64,000 bases of DNA, taken from contig NZ_NWTI01000010.1 of NCBI RefSeq assembly GCF_002531575.1, forward strand, positions 1 to 64,000, in the 5' to 3' direction. Within the stretch, counting starts at the first letter, position 1. Every line of letters begins with the position of its first letter. This document shows, piece by piece, positions 1 through 8,368 of the stretch. The notes beneath the pieces were generated by a model, which was given only the letters and a program-made list of their open reading frames with translations, was not told where the DNA came from and ran no database searches. The DNA comes from Bradyrhizobium sp. Y36 (GTDB lineage: Bacteria; Pseudomonadota; Alphaproteobacteria; Rhizobiales; Xanthobacteraceae). The position numbers and the translations under genes are program-made.

Positions 1-269
1 ACCGGCGTGCACAGCGTGAACACCGTGATGTTGCAGTTCACCGGACCGAACGTCGCCTGCGGCGACATTCCGCCGCCTTGCTGCATGCCGCCCTGCTGCA
101 TACCGCCCTGTGGCATCCCGGCCGCCTGACCGCAGACCGGCGTGCACAGCGTAAAGACGGTAATGTTGCAATCGATCGGGCCGAATGTGGCCTGCGGTGA
201 GGTTCCGCCGCCTTGCGGCATGCCGGCAGGCTGTCCGCAACCCGGCATCATCGTATAGGCTGGATACAT
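1..269 (-). CDS. Cys-rich tandem-repeat protein, lanthipeptide-like motif (3' end outside window)
   Basis: A minus-strand frame opens with ATG at 269-267, behind a clear GGGAGGAA ribosome site, and stays open to position 1, giving at least 89 residues. After MYPAYTMMPGCGQ come two copies of a 45-residue unit (135-bp DNA period, copies beginning at 1 and 136 on the + strand). Each unit has a Gly/Gln/Met-rich linker with MQQGG repeats, then SPQATFGP and then the block CNITVFTLCTPVC. The FTLCTPVC part resembles the SLCTPGC ring A/B region of nisin-class lantibiotics. That resemblance is short and is my own reading. There is no signal peptide. The partners would lie left of the window. It could equally be a non-RiPP Cys-rich structural repeat protein. 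The gene is certain enough; the function is unknown. Confidence 0.75.
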   Translation of the reverse strand, partial: MYPAYTMMPGCGQPAGMPQGGGTSPQATFGPIDCNITVFTLCTPVCGQAAGMPQGGMQQGGMQQGGGMSPQATFGPVNCNITVFTLCTP

Positions 270-848
270 CAGAAGATTCCTCCCTGTCCAAATCCCGGTC
301 CAAATTTTTCGATGGTGGGTGTGCACGCCCGCAGTGACGGTCGCTTTGCAACACTTCGGTCTCACCGGCGTCTGCGGTCGCACGGAGGCCCGCAACACAG
401 AGACAACCTTTGCGCGAATTGGTCAAGTGTATCTTTTTTACGGTTCAACCTGTGATTAGATCACGATTTCTCGACGAACGTGCGCGCGACCATCCACGGG
501 ACGAACAGCTGGCAAAAAACACCCCTGCGAGGACGGAGCAAAAAAAGCTGATCTATAGGGATTTTTGCGCCACGCTGCCTCGATCTCGCGGCATCACAGG
601 GCAACGCCCCGGCAGGGCGGGCAAATTCTTGAAAGCGGCTCGAGATTCTCAGCCGGGCCGTACACCGATTGGCAAAATTTGGGACAGGACTGCTTATCAA
701 TTACAGATTGTGTCTGTGCGATGACAATTCCACTTGTCAACTCGACCACTTCACATGCGTCTAATTGCCCCGGAGCACGTCCCGGTGCTGCCGTTGCTCG
801 CCAGCGGTACAGAAAACCGCAACTCTCGATGCAACGCTAATGCGCCGG
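270..848. other. Non-coding interval between repeat protein and livF-like gene
   Basis: This 579-bp stretch has lower GC than its surroundings around 400-560, including runs of A and T. It presumably holds the promoter of the minus-strand repeat gene (ribosome site at about 276-283) and the 3' trailer of the liv-type operon. The short open frames in it have no convincing ribosome sites or protein-like composition. I found no tRNA, CRISPR or insertion sequence. Confidence 0.5.
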
Positions 849-1568
849 TCACACCGCGCAGTAGCGTTCCTGGATGTCCTTATCCGCCAGCAGAGCCGCG
901 GCGCTGCTCTCGTGAACCACTTCGCCCTGGTCGATGATCACGGCGCGATCTGCCAGGCGTAGCGCCCATTCGACGTTCTGCTCGACCAGCAGCAGCGTCT
1001 TGCCCTCGTTCCGCAGGCGGCGGAACAGCACGCCCATCTCCTCGACGAGCACCGGCATGATGCCTTCCGACGGCTCGTCGAGCAGGATCATCCTTGGTCT
1101 TGCAATCAGCGCCCGCGCGATCGCCAGCATCTGCTGCTCGCCACCCGAGAGCGTGACGCCCTCCTGGTCGAGCCGCTCCTTCAGGCGCGGGAAGGTCTCG
1201 GCGATCTCCTCGATCGCGGCGCGCTCCTCGATTTCGCGGCCGGCGGCGACGAGGCCGAGCCGGAGGTTCTCGCGCACCGACAGCCCGGGAACGATGCGGC
1301 GCTCCTCGGGCACGTAAGCGAGGCCAAGGTGGAAGCGCTGATGGGCACGCAGCGGCAACAGCTCCCTACCTGCAAAGCGCACGCGCCCCTCGGCCTTCGG
1401 CATCAGGCCCATCATCGCCCGCAAGGTCGTGGTCTTGCCGGCGCCGTTGCGGCCGACCAGGGCGACCACCTCTCCCTCCTTCACCTGCAGCGAAATGCCG
1501 TGGAGGATGTGGCTCGCGCCATACCAGGCGTGGAGGTTCTCGATGTCGAGCAATGCGGTCTCAGCCAT
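849..1568 (-). CDS. Branched-chain-type ABC importer ATPase (LivF-like)
   Basis: Cytoplasmic ATPase of 239 residues for a hydrophobic/branched-chain amino-acid-type (HAAT) ABC importer. Walker A GRNGAGKT lies at residues 39-46, the signature LSGGEQQ near 140 and Walker B ILLDEPSEG near 160, followed by the LivF-typical VEQN switch region. I choose ATG at 1568, which overlaps the upstream livG-like gene by 8 bp; a GTG 9 bp further upstream is possible. It is the last gene of the coxMSL-livJHMGF run, so it probably powers import of the substrate of the Mo hydroxylase rather than leucine. The family is sure; the substrate is unknown. Confidence 0.9.
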   Translation of the reverse strand: MAETALLDIENLHAWYGASHILHGISLQVKEGEVVALVGRNGAGKTTTLRAMMGLMPKAEGRVRFAGRELLPLRAHQRFHLGLAYVPEERRIVPGLSVRENLRLGLVAAGREIEERAAIEEIAETFPRLKERLDQEGVTLSGGEQQMLAIARALIARPRMILLDEPSEGIMPVLVEEMGVLFRRLRNEGKTLLLVEQNVEWALRLADRAVIIDQGEVVHESSAAALLADKDIQERYCAV

Positions 1569-2316
1569 AGCCTTCACTCTGTCCGAGATAGACCCGCCGG
1601 ACTTCCGGATTGCTCCTGATCTCGTCGGGCGCGCCGTCGGCGAGCAGGCGGCCGTGATGCAGCACCACGACGCGCTTGGACAGGCCCAGCACCATTTTCA
1701 TCTTGTGCTCGACCAGCAGCACCGTGCGCTTTTCGGCGAGCCGCTCCAGCAGCGCCACCATGTCCTTGGTTTCCTCCGGCCCCATGCCGGCGGTCGGCTC
1801 GTCGAGCAGCAGCAATTCCGGCTCGGAGACCAGCGCGATCGCGATCTCCAGCGCCCGCTGCTGGCCGTGCGACAGGAACTTTGCCAGTTCGTTGCGCTTG
1901 CCGAGAAGTCCGACCGCATCCAGCGCCGCATCGGCACGCGCATGCAATTCGGTCAGCCGGGCGCGGTTCCGCCAGATGTCGTAGCTCACGGTCAGCGCCT
2001 GGGCTGCGACGCGGACATTCTCGTGCACGGACAGGTCCGGAAAGATGTTCGTGATCTGGTAGGAGCGCGAGATGCCCTGATGCACGAAACGGTGCTGCGG
2101 CAGGCCGTTCAGCTCGTGTCCCCTGAAATGCAGCTTGCCTGATGTCGGTGTCAGCGCGCCCGAGAGGATGTTGAAGAAGGTGCTCTTGCCGGCACCGTTC
2201 GGCCCGATGATGGAGGTGAGCTGGCCGGCCGCGAACGACACGCTGATGCCTTCGAGCGCGACGAAGCCGCCAAAGCGTTTGCCGATCCCTTCGGCGCGAA
2301 GCAGCTCGCCGCTCAT
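1561..2316 (-). CDS. Branched-chain-type ABC importer ATPase (LivG-like)
   Basis: Second ATPase of the importer, 251 residues. Walker A GPNGAGKST is at 38-46, the signature is SHGQQR instead of LSGGQ (normal for LivG), Walker B is LLLDEPTAGM, and the C-terminal end YLG is typical of LivG. ATG at 2316 overlaps the stop of the livM-like gene by ATGA, so the two are translationally coupled. The open frame extends upstream, but that part is out of character and overlaps livM. It pairs with the LivF-like subunit beneath the two permeases. Confidence 0.92.
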   Translation of the reverse strand: MSGELLRAEGIGKRFGGFVALEGISVSFAAGQLTSIIGPNGAGKSTFFNILSGALTPTSGKLHFRGHELNGLPQHRFVHQGISRSYQITNIFPDLSVHENVRVAAQALTVSYDIWRNRARLTELHARADAALDAVGLLGKRNELAKFLSHGQQRALEIAIALVSEPELLLLDEPTAGMGPEETKDMVALLERLAEKRTVLLVEHKMKMVLGLSKRVVVLHHGRLLADGAPDEIRSNPEVRRVYLGQSEGYG

Positions 2317-3311
2317 GGCCGCGCCTTTCCGATGCCGATGACATCCAGCAGCGTGCCCCAGATGCCCTTGGGCAGGAACAGCACGAACAGCACGAAGATC
2401 GCACCGACGAAGATCTGCCAATGCGGCGTCCAGAGCGAGATGACGTCCTCCAGGATCAGGAAGCTCGCCGCGCCGACGAAGGGGCCGAAGAAGCTGCGGG
2501 CGCCGCCGAGCAGCACCATCATCACGATCATGCCGGAGGTCTGGTAGTGCAGGATGTCCAGCGGCACGATCGACAGATGCAATGCCAGCATGCAGCCGCC
2601 GAGCGAGGAGATCGCCCCCGACAACATGAACACGACCAGCTTGCTGCGCTCCACGTCATAGCCGCAGGCCCGCGCGCGCTGCTCGTTCTCGCGAATCGCC
2701 TCGATGACGGCCCCGAATGGCGAGTTCAGGATGCGCGACTGGAACCACATCGCCAGCGCCGCGAGGACCATCAGCACGTAGTATTTGTTGACGGGGTCGA
2801 GGAAATTGACCTGCAGGCCGAACAGGCTGATGCGGTCGACCGTGAAGCCGCGCAGGCCGTTCTCGCCGCCGGTGAAGGACGCCGCCTGCAGCGCGACGTA
2901 ATAGACCAGCTGGGCCAAGGCCAGCGTCACCATGGAGAAATAGATGCCGCGCGTGCGCGTCGAGATGACGCCGATCACGGCCGCAAGGCAGGTGCTGAGA
3001 CCGACGGCGATGGCAACCGCGGCAAACCACGGCACACCATAGCGGCCGATCGCAATGCCGGTGAAATAGGCGCCCGCGCCGAAGAACGCCGCCTGGCCGA
3101 ACGACAGCAGCCCGGTGTAGCCGAACAAGAGATTGTAGCCCATCACCACGACGCCGTAGATCAGGACGTTGACGGCCAGCGCCTTGGACGGCAGCAGCCA
3201 GGGCAACACCGCCAGCACGGCAATCGAGAGCAGCACGCGGTGGTCGAGAACCCGGCCGAACCCTCCCGGCGCAGGCTTGGCGATGACCTCGCCGCTCGGT
3301 GGTGACGTCAC
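2313..3311 (-). CDS. Branched-chain-type ABC importer permease (LivM-like)
   Basis: Inner-membrane permease of 332 residues with about ten hydrophobic segments. It contains the BPD_transp_2 hallmark near residue 60, GYTGLLSFGQAAFFGAGAY, and the cytoplasmic coupling stretch IRENEQRARACGYD about two thirds along. I place the start at GTG 3311 (VTSPPSGEV), which overlaps the livH stop by 4 bp (GTGA). A longer open frame upstream is the shadow of livH. It forms the translocation pore with the LivH-like protein. Confidence 0.9.
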   Translation of the reverse strand: MTSPPSGEVIAKPAPGGFGRVLDHRVLLSIAVLAVLPWLLPSKALAVNVLIYGVVVMGYNLLFGYTGLLSFGQAAFFGAGAYFTGIAIGRYGVPWFAAVAIAVGLSTCLAAVIGVISTRTRGIYFSMVTLALAQLVYYVALQAASFTGGENGLRGFTVDRISLFGLQVNFLDPVNKYYVLMVLAALAMWFQSRILNSPFGAVIEAIRENEQRARACGYDVERSKLVVFMLSGAISSLGGCMLALHLSIVPLDILHYQTSGMIVMMVLLGGARSFFGPFVGAASFLILEDVISLWTPHWQIFVGAIFVLFVLFLPKGIWGTLLDVIGIGKARP

Positions 3312-4183
3312 GCGGTCCTCCCTCTCACGCCGAACAGGCCTTGCGGGCGGATCAGCAGCACCACGGCCATCAGCGCGAACATCACGATGGTCGCCATTTC
3401 GGGGGCAAACAGCGCCACCAGGCTGATGGAGATGCCGACCATCAGGCCCGCGACGACCGCCCCGACGATCGAGCCGAGGCCACCGATCACGGTCACCACA
3501 AACGCTTCCGCGAGCACGAGCGAGCCCATCTCCGGATTGACGCTGCGCATCGGCCCCGCGAGCACGCCGCCGAGCGCGGCCAGCCCGACACCGAGCCCGA
3601 AGATCGCAAGCCAGACCCGTCCGATATCGACACCGAGCACCTGCATGATGACGGGATCGCGCGCGCCCGCGCGCACGATCAGGCCGATGCGCGTCTTCTC
3701 CAGCGCCAGCCAGAGCGCCAGCAGCACCACCGCGACCAATACGATGACGAACAGCCGGTAACGCGGAAAGAAGCCGATGCCGAGATCGAGCACGCCGATC
3801 AGCTGCGGCGGCGTTGGAAACGGAATGCCGTCGCTGCCGAACACGATGCGCACGCCCTCCACCAGGATGTAGCTGAGGCCGAAGGTGAGCAGCAGCGGAT
3901 CGTCGATCGAGCGTCCATAGAGCCGGCGGATCAGGACGAACTCGATCAGCATGCCGAAGGCGCCGATCAAGATGGGCGCAAGCAGCAGCCCCCACCAGAA
4001 GCTTCCGGTGAGCGACGCCAGATACAGCCCCGCATAGGCGCCGATCATGAACAGCGCGCCATGGGCGAAATTGACCACGCCGAGCATGCCGAACACGATC
4101 GTCAGCCCAAGCGCAGTGATCACCAGGACCGCCCCAAGGGCGATCCCGGAGAGAAGCTGCATGATGATCAGCGACAGATCCAT
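3308..4183 (-). CDS. Branched-chain-type ABC importer permease (LivH-like)
   Basis: Inner-membrane permease of 291 residues, the normal LivH length. It starts MDLSLIIMQLLSGIALGAV, with the LivH-typical segment FGMLGVVNFAHGALFMIGAY near 30-50 and a C-terminal GLFGVRGRTA. ATG at 4183 lies 11 bp downstream of the binding-protein stop and the gene overlaps livM by 4 bp. It belongs to the same transcription unit as its neighbours on both sides. Confidence 0.92.
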   Translation of the reverse strand: MDLSLIIMQLLSGIALGAVLVITALGLTIVFGMLGVVNFAHGALFMIGAYAGLYLASLTGSFWWGLLLAPILIGAFGMLIEFVLIRRLYGRSIDDPLLLTFGLSYILVEGVRIVFGSDGIPFPTPPQLIGVLDLGIGFFPRYRLFVIVLVAVVLLALWLALEKTRIGLIVRAGARDPVIMQVLGVDIGRVWLAIFGLGVGLAALGGVLAGPMRSVNPEMGSLVLAEAFVVTVIGGLGSIVGAVVAGLMVGISISLVALFAPEMATIVMFALMAVVLLIRPQGLFGVRGRTA

Positions 4184-4194
4184 CGTCACAGGTC

Positions 4195-5436
4195 TTAGGT
4201 CGCGTGGCCGAGCTCGCTGCAGCTGCGCAGCATGTCGTCGGAGCCGGTGTCGTTGGCGAGAATGGCGAACAGATCGTTCTCGCCAGCCATCGCCGCCTTC
4301 TTCTTGGACTCCAGCACCAGCACCGACTGCACCGATTGATGATCGCATTTGCGGTAATGCTGCGGGCCCTTGGTCAGGTCATATTGCAGCTTCTCCAGCG
4401 CATCGACGACCTTGTCGGTGTCGGTGCCGCCGGCGGCCTGCATGGCGGCCAGCAGCGATCCGACGCCGGAATAGCCGTAGGCGCCGTAGTCGGTCGGGAT
4501 CGCACCGCCATTGGCAGCCTTGAACGCGGCGTTGAAGGCGGCGGCCGACTTGCTCTGCGCTTCCAGGCCCCAATAATAATTGGCGCCGCCGACCACGCCC
4601 TCGAACACGTCGGGACCGACTGCGAGCCGCTGGTTGTGCAGGATGACCGGGACGACGATCTTCATCTGCTGCTTGACGCCGAAATCCACGGCTTGCTTGA
4701 TCGCATTGGCCTGGTCGCGGCCGAAATTGGAGATGCAGAGCACGTCAGGCCGCATCGACATCAGGCGCGGCATGAAGGTGGAGTAATCCGCCGCGCCGAA
4801 CGGATGCAGGATCTCGCCGACATTGTCCGCGCCGATCGCAGCCTGCGCGCGCTTGAACCCGCGCAGCATTTCGTGGCCGTAGGCATAGTCCGCGACGAGA
4901 TGGGCGACCTTCATCCCCTTCTTCAGCGTCTGCCGCGCCACCGCCGCCGTCGTCATGTGCGGGTTCAGGGCTTCATGGAAGGTGTACTTGCTGAAGTCCT
5001 TGGCCTCGTTGATGGTGTCGGACTGGCTGATCGAAACATAGATCACGCCGCGGGCGCGGGTGACCTCGTTGACCGCGAGCTGAACGGCGCTGGAGAGCGC
5101 GCCGACCACGGCGTGAACCTTGTCCTTCTCGATCAACTCCAACGTACGGGTCGCGGCTTCGCCGGCATTGAGCTTGTCGTCGCGGACCAGGAGCTCGACC
5201 TTGCGGCCGCCGATGCCGCCCTTGTCGTTGACGAGCTTGACGGCGAGCTCGGCGCATTTGACCTGATCCCGCGCTTCCGCGGCGAACGGGCCGGTGAGCG
5301 GCGTCGGAAAGCCGATACGGATGGTCTCGTCAGCGGCGCGGCCCAGACGGGGCATGGCGAGCAGCGCCGCGCCGGCCGAGAGGCCGGCAAGCGCGGTGCG
5401 GCGGGATATCTTCGACGTTGAGCCGGATTTGGACAT
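4195..5436 (-). CDS. Periplasmic substrate-binding protein of the Liv-type importer
   Basis: Type I periplasmic binding fold (Peripla_BP_6), 413 residues. The N-terminus carries SRRTALAGLSAGAALLAM and ends in GRAADE near 33-37, so it reads as a twin-arginine signal rather than a plain Sec signal. The mature protein begins TIRIGFPTPLTGPFAAEA, the usual opening of LivJ-like receptors. ATG at 5436 follows a GGAGG site. It lies 23 bp after coxL and 11 bp before livH. The ligand cannot be read from the sequence. Since the operon starts with a Mo hydroxylase, an N-heterocycle or aromatic compound is more likely than an amino acid (inference). Confidence 0.9.
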   Translation of the reverse strand: MSKSGSTSKISRRTALAGLSAGAALLAMPRLGRAADETIRIGFPTPLTGPFAAEARDQVKCAELAVKLVNDKGGIGGRKVELLVRDDKLNAGEAATRTLELIEKDKVHAVVGALSSAVQLAVNEVTRARGVIYVSISQSDTINEAKDFSKYTFHEALNPHMTTAAVARQTLKKGMKVAHLVADYAYGHEMLRGFKRAQAAIGADNVGEILHPFGAADYSTFMPRLMSMRPDVLCISNFGRDQANAIKQAVDFGVKQQMKIVVPVILHNQRLAVGPDVFEGVVGGANYYWGLEAQSKSAAAFNAAFKAANGGAIPTDYGAYGYSGVGSLLAAMQAAGGTDTDKVVDALEKLQYDLTKGPQHYRKCDHQSVQSVLVLESKKKAAMAGENDLFAILANDTGSDDMLRSCSELGHAT

Positions 5437-5459
5437 GATTTCCTCCAATTGTCTTTTTT

Positions 5460-7835
5460 CTAGAAACGCTTCAGGGCTTTCAGGACTTTGGCGGGCGTGA
5501 TCGGGATCGAATTGATCGTCGCATCGAAGGGCGCGAGCGCATCGTTGACGGCGTTGAGCACGCAAGCCGAAGCCGCTGCGGTGCCGGCTTCGCCAACGCC
5601 TTTGGCACCGAGCACGGTGTCGGCGGTCGGCGTCTCGACATGGGCGATGACGATGTCGGGCATCTCCATCGGCATCGGCACGAGATAGTCGGCGAGCGAG
5701 CCGTTCATGAGCTGGCCGGTGTCGCTGTAACGGCATTCCTCGAACAGCGCCGCGCCCAGGCCCTGCACGATACCGCCGCGGAGCTGCTCGTCGACCAACA
5801 TCGGGTTGATGACGCGGCCACAATCCTCGACGATGAAATGCCTCAGGAGCTTGACGAGGCCGGTCTCGACATCGACCTCCAGCGCGCAGCCCTGGATGCC
5901 GTTGGTGAAGGCAAACGGATAGCCCTGCGGCGCGAAATGGTGGCTGACGGTGAGCTGCGCCTGCGTGCCCGGCGGCAGCGTGTCGGAACGGAAATAGGCG
6001 ATGCGCGCGATCTCGGCGATCGGCAGGCGCGGCTTGCGCGTCACGGCATCCACGACCTCGCCGTCGACGATGTCGAGCGCCGACGGCTGCTCCTGCAAAA
6101 TCAGCGCTGCGATCTCCAGGATGTTGCGCTTGAGCGCGCGCGTCGCCTGCAGCGCCGTCTCGCCGCCGATGCCGGCGCCGCGGCAGGCCCAGGTGGCACC
6201 GCCATGCGGCGTCACCTCGGTATCCCCCGTGATGACCTTGACGCGCTCCTGCGCGATGCCGAGCTGATCGGCCACGATCTGGCTGATGATCGCTTCGGTG
6301 CCCTGCCCCTGCTCGGTGACCGAGATCAGGCAGCGCACCTCGCCCGACGGCGTCAGGCTGAGGATCGCGCCGTCCTGCGAGGAGATGCGCGCCCCGCCGA
6401 CGCCGTAGAATGCCGGACTGGGATTGGTGATCTCGACGAAGGTCGCAATGCCGATGCCGCGGTAGACGCCGCGCTTGCGCAACGCGGCCTGCTCGGCACG
6501 CAAGCCGTCATAGTCCATGATCTCATGCAGGCGCTTCAGGCAGGCCTGATGCGACAGCGCCTCGAAGCGGTAGCCGGTCGGCGAGGTCTGCGGATAGGCA
6601 TCGTCGGGGATCACGTTCTGCCCACGGATGGCGAAGGGATCGAGGCCGATCTTGCTTGCGGCCATGTCCACCAGCCGCTCCGTGACGGCACAGGCGATGG
6701 GATGACCGACGGCGCGGTACTGGCTGGTCTGTACCTTGTTCTGGAAGATCACCTCCAGCGTGGCCCGATAGTTCTTGAACCGATAGGGCGCGCCGATCAG
6801 GCGGATCACCTGGTTGCCCTCGACCACGCTGGTGCGCGGGTAGGTCGAGAACGCCCCGATCGCAGTCAGGTCCTCAACGTCCATCGCCAAAATCTCGCCC
6901 TTGGCGTCGAGCGCCATGCGGGCGCGGACGCGGTGGTCGCGGGCGTGAATGTCGGAGACGAAGGACTCCATGCGGTCGGCAACGTATTTCACGGGCCGGC
7001 CGAGCAGGATCGAGAGACCGACCACCGCCATGTCCTCGTGATAGACGTGCAGCTTCATCCCGAAGGAGCCGCCGATATCGCTGGCGATCACGCGGACACG
7101 GGCTTCAGGGATGCCGTAGTGCCGCGAATAGAGATCCTGAAACTGATACGGTGTCTGCGTGCCGTGATGCACGGTCAGCATGCCGGCAGCGGGATCATAA
7201 TCCGCAACGATCGCACGGGGCTCCAGCGTCACCGCGGTGTGGCGGCCGAACGAAAACTCCTCCTCCACCACATGAGCCGCATGCGCAAAGGCGTCGTCCA
7301 CGGAGCCGCTGTCGAGCTGGCTGCGGAAGCAGGTGTTATGGGCGCTGCCGGGATTGATCAACGGACCGCCGACTTCGCGCGCGCTGTCGATATCGACGAC
7401 GACGGGAAGGTCCGCGTAGTCGACCTCGATCAGCTCCAAGGCGTCTTCCGCGATCGCCCGGCTCTCGGCCACGACGGCAACCACGGCCTGCCCGGCCCAG
7501 ACCACCCGATCCAACGGCAGCGGCAATTGCGGCGCCGAAGTCATGCCCTTGAAGTGATCGAGCGTACCGGTCCAGGGCGCGCAGATCCCGGCGAGATCCG
7601 TCCCCGTGGCGACGAGATGCACGCCTTCGAGCGCGCGGGCCTCGTCGGCATGGATCGCAACGATCTTCGCATGCGCATGCGGGCTGCGCAGGAACGCGGC
7701 ATGGAGCATGCGCGGCAGCTTGAGATCGCTGACATAGCGCCCGCGCCCGGCCAGCAGCCGCTTGGCGTTGGGCCGCGGCACGGAACGGCCGATATAGGAA
7801 TTCGGGCGATCGAGCGAGGTCAGCGGCGTGCTCAT
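5460..7835 (-). CDS. Molybdenum hydroxylase large subunit (CoxL/xanthine dehydrogenase family)
   Basis: Mo-cofactor subunit of 791 residues. It has the N-terminal Ald_Xan_dh domain (GRGRYVSDLKLPRMLHAAFL near 30-49), then the molybdopterin-binding domains with IGGSFGMK near 254, and the catalytic glutamate in GVGEAG (about residue 749). The active-site loop reads QYRAVGHP near 372-379. True form I CO dehydrogenase has AYRCSFR and form II has AYRGAGR, so this is unlikely to oxidise CO. It probably hydroxylates an organic ring or aldehyde. ATG overlaps the coxS-like stop by 4 bp. The specific substrate is unknown. Confidence 0.9.
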   Translation of the reverse strand: MSTPLTSLDRPNSYIGRSVPRPNAKRLLAGRGRYVSDLKLPRMLHAAFLRSPHAHAKIVAIHADEARALEGVHLVATGTDLAGICAPWTGTLDHFKGMTSAPQLPLPLDRVVWAGQAVVAVVAESRAIAEDALELIEVDYADLPVVVDIDSAREVGGPLINPGSAHNTCFRSQLDSGSVDDAFAHAAHVVEEEFSFGRHTAVTLEPRAIVADYDPAAGMLTVHHGTQTPYQFQDLYSRHYGIPEARVRVIASDIGGSFGMKLHVYHEDMAVVGLSILLGRPVKYVADRMESFVSDIHARDHRVRARMALDAKGEILAMDVEDLTAIGAFSTYPRTSVVEGNQVIRLIGAPYRFKNYRATLEVIFQNKVQTSQYRAVGHPIACAVTERLVDMAASKIGLDPFAIRGQNVIPDDAYPQTSPTGYRFEALSHQACLKRLHEIMDYDGLRAEQAALRKRGVYRGIGIATFVEITNPSPAFYGVGGARISSQDGAILSLTPSGEVRCLISVTEQGQGTEAIISQIVADQLGIAQERVKVITGDTEVTPHGGATWACRGAGIGGETALQATRALKRNILEIAALILQEQPSALDIVDGEVVDAVTRKPRLPIAEIARIAYFRSDTLPPGTQAQLTVSHHFAPQGYPFAFTNGIQGCALEVDVETGLVKLLRHFIVEDCGRVINPMLVDEQLRGGIVQGLGAALFEECRYSDTGQLMNGSLADYLVPMPMEMPDIVIAHVETPTADTVLGAKGVGEAGTAAASACVLNAVNDALAPFDATINSIPITPAKVLKALKRF

Positions 7836-8368
7836 GCTCCGCCTCCGCCAGCGTTGCGCGCCTTCGAGCGTTCCTTGGCCACCGCATCGATGGCATCGAC
7901 GATGGCCTCATAGCCGGTGCAGCGGCAGTAATTCCCCGACAGCGCGTCGCGGATCTCCTCGCGGCTCGGCTGCGCCACCCGCGACAGCAGCTCCTGCGCA
8001 TTGACCAGCATGCCCGGCGTGCAGAAGCCGCATTGCAGCGCGTTGCGGCGATGGAATTCAGCCTGCAGGTCCGCGATCACGCCGCGCTCCGACAGCCCTT
8101 CGATGGTGTCGATCCTGGCGCCATCGGCCTGCACTGCGAAGACCAGGCAGGAATGCACGGCGCGGCCGTCGAGCTGAACCAGGCAGGCACCGCAGGCGCC
8201 CATCTCGCAGCCGGCATGCGTGCCCGTCAGCTCGAGCTTGTCGCGCAGGCAATCGACCAGCGTGTCGCGCGGCGCCACCTCGCAATTCACCTTGCGGCCG
8301 TTGACAATGAGGCGGACCCGCACGGTCTCGTCGGCCTCATCCAGCAGGGTTTCGCCGAGGCCGTTCAT
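7832..8368 (-). CDS. Molybdenum hydroxylase [2Fe-2S] subunit (CoxS-like)
   Basis: Iron-sulfur subunit of 178 residues. The plant-ferredoxin-type cluster ligands are C54, C59, C62 and C74 (CEMGACGAC...C). The second cluster uses C113, C116, C148 and C150 (CGFCTPGM...CRC). It passes electrons from the Mo centre to the FAD subunit. The N-terminus is about 15 residues longer than the usual start of this family and ends in a Gly-rich tail. It is coupled by 4-bp overlaps to both neighbours. Confidence 0.95.
   Translation of the reverse strand: MNGLGETLLDEADETVRVRLIVNGRKVNCEVAPRDTLVDCLRDKLELTGTHAGCEMGACGACLVQLDGRAVHSCLVFAVQADGARIDTIEGLSERGVIADLQAEFHRRNALQCGFCTPGMLVNAQELLSRVAQPSREEIRDALSGNYCRCTGYEAIVDAIDAVAKERSKARNAGGGGA

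Noticed and set aside
5640..7913. A 757-codon open frame on the + strand opposite coxL
   Set aside because: It is exactly antisense to a well-supported Mo hydroxylase gene and has Arg/Asp/His-rich composition typical of shadows in GC-rich DNA.
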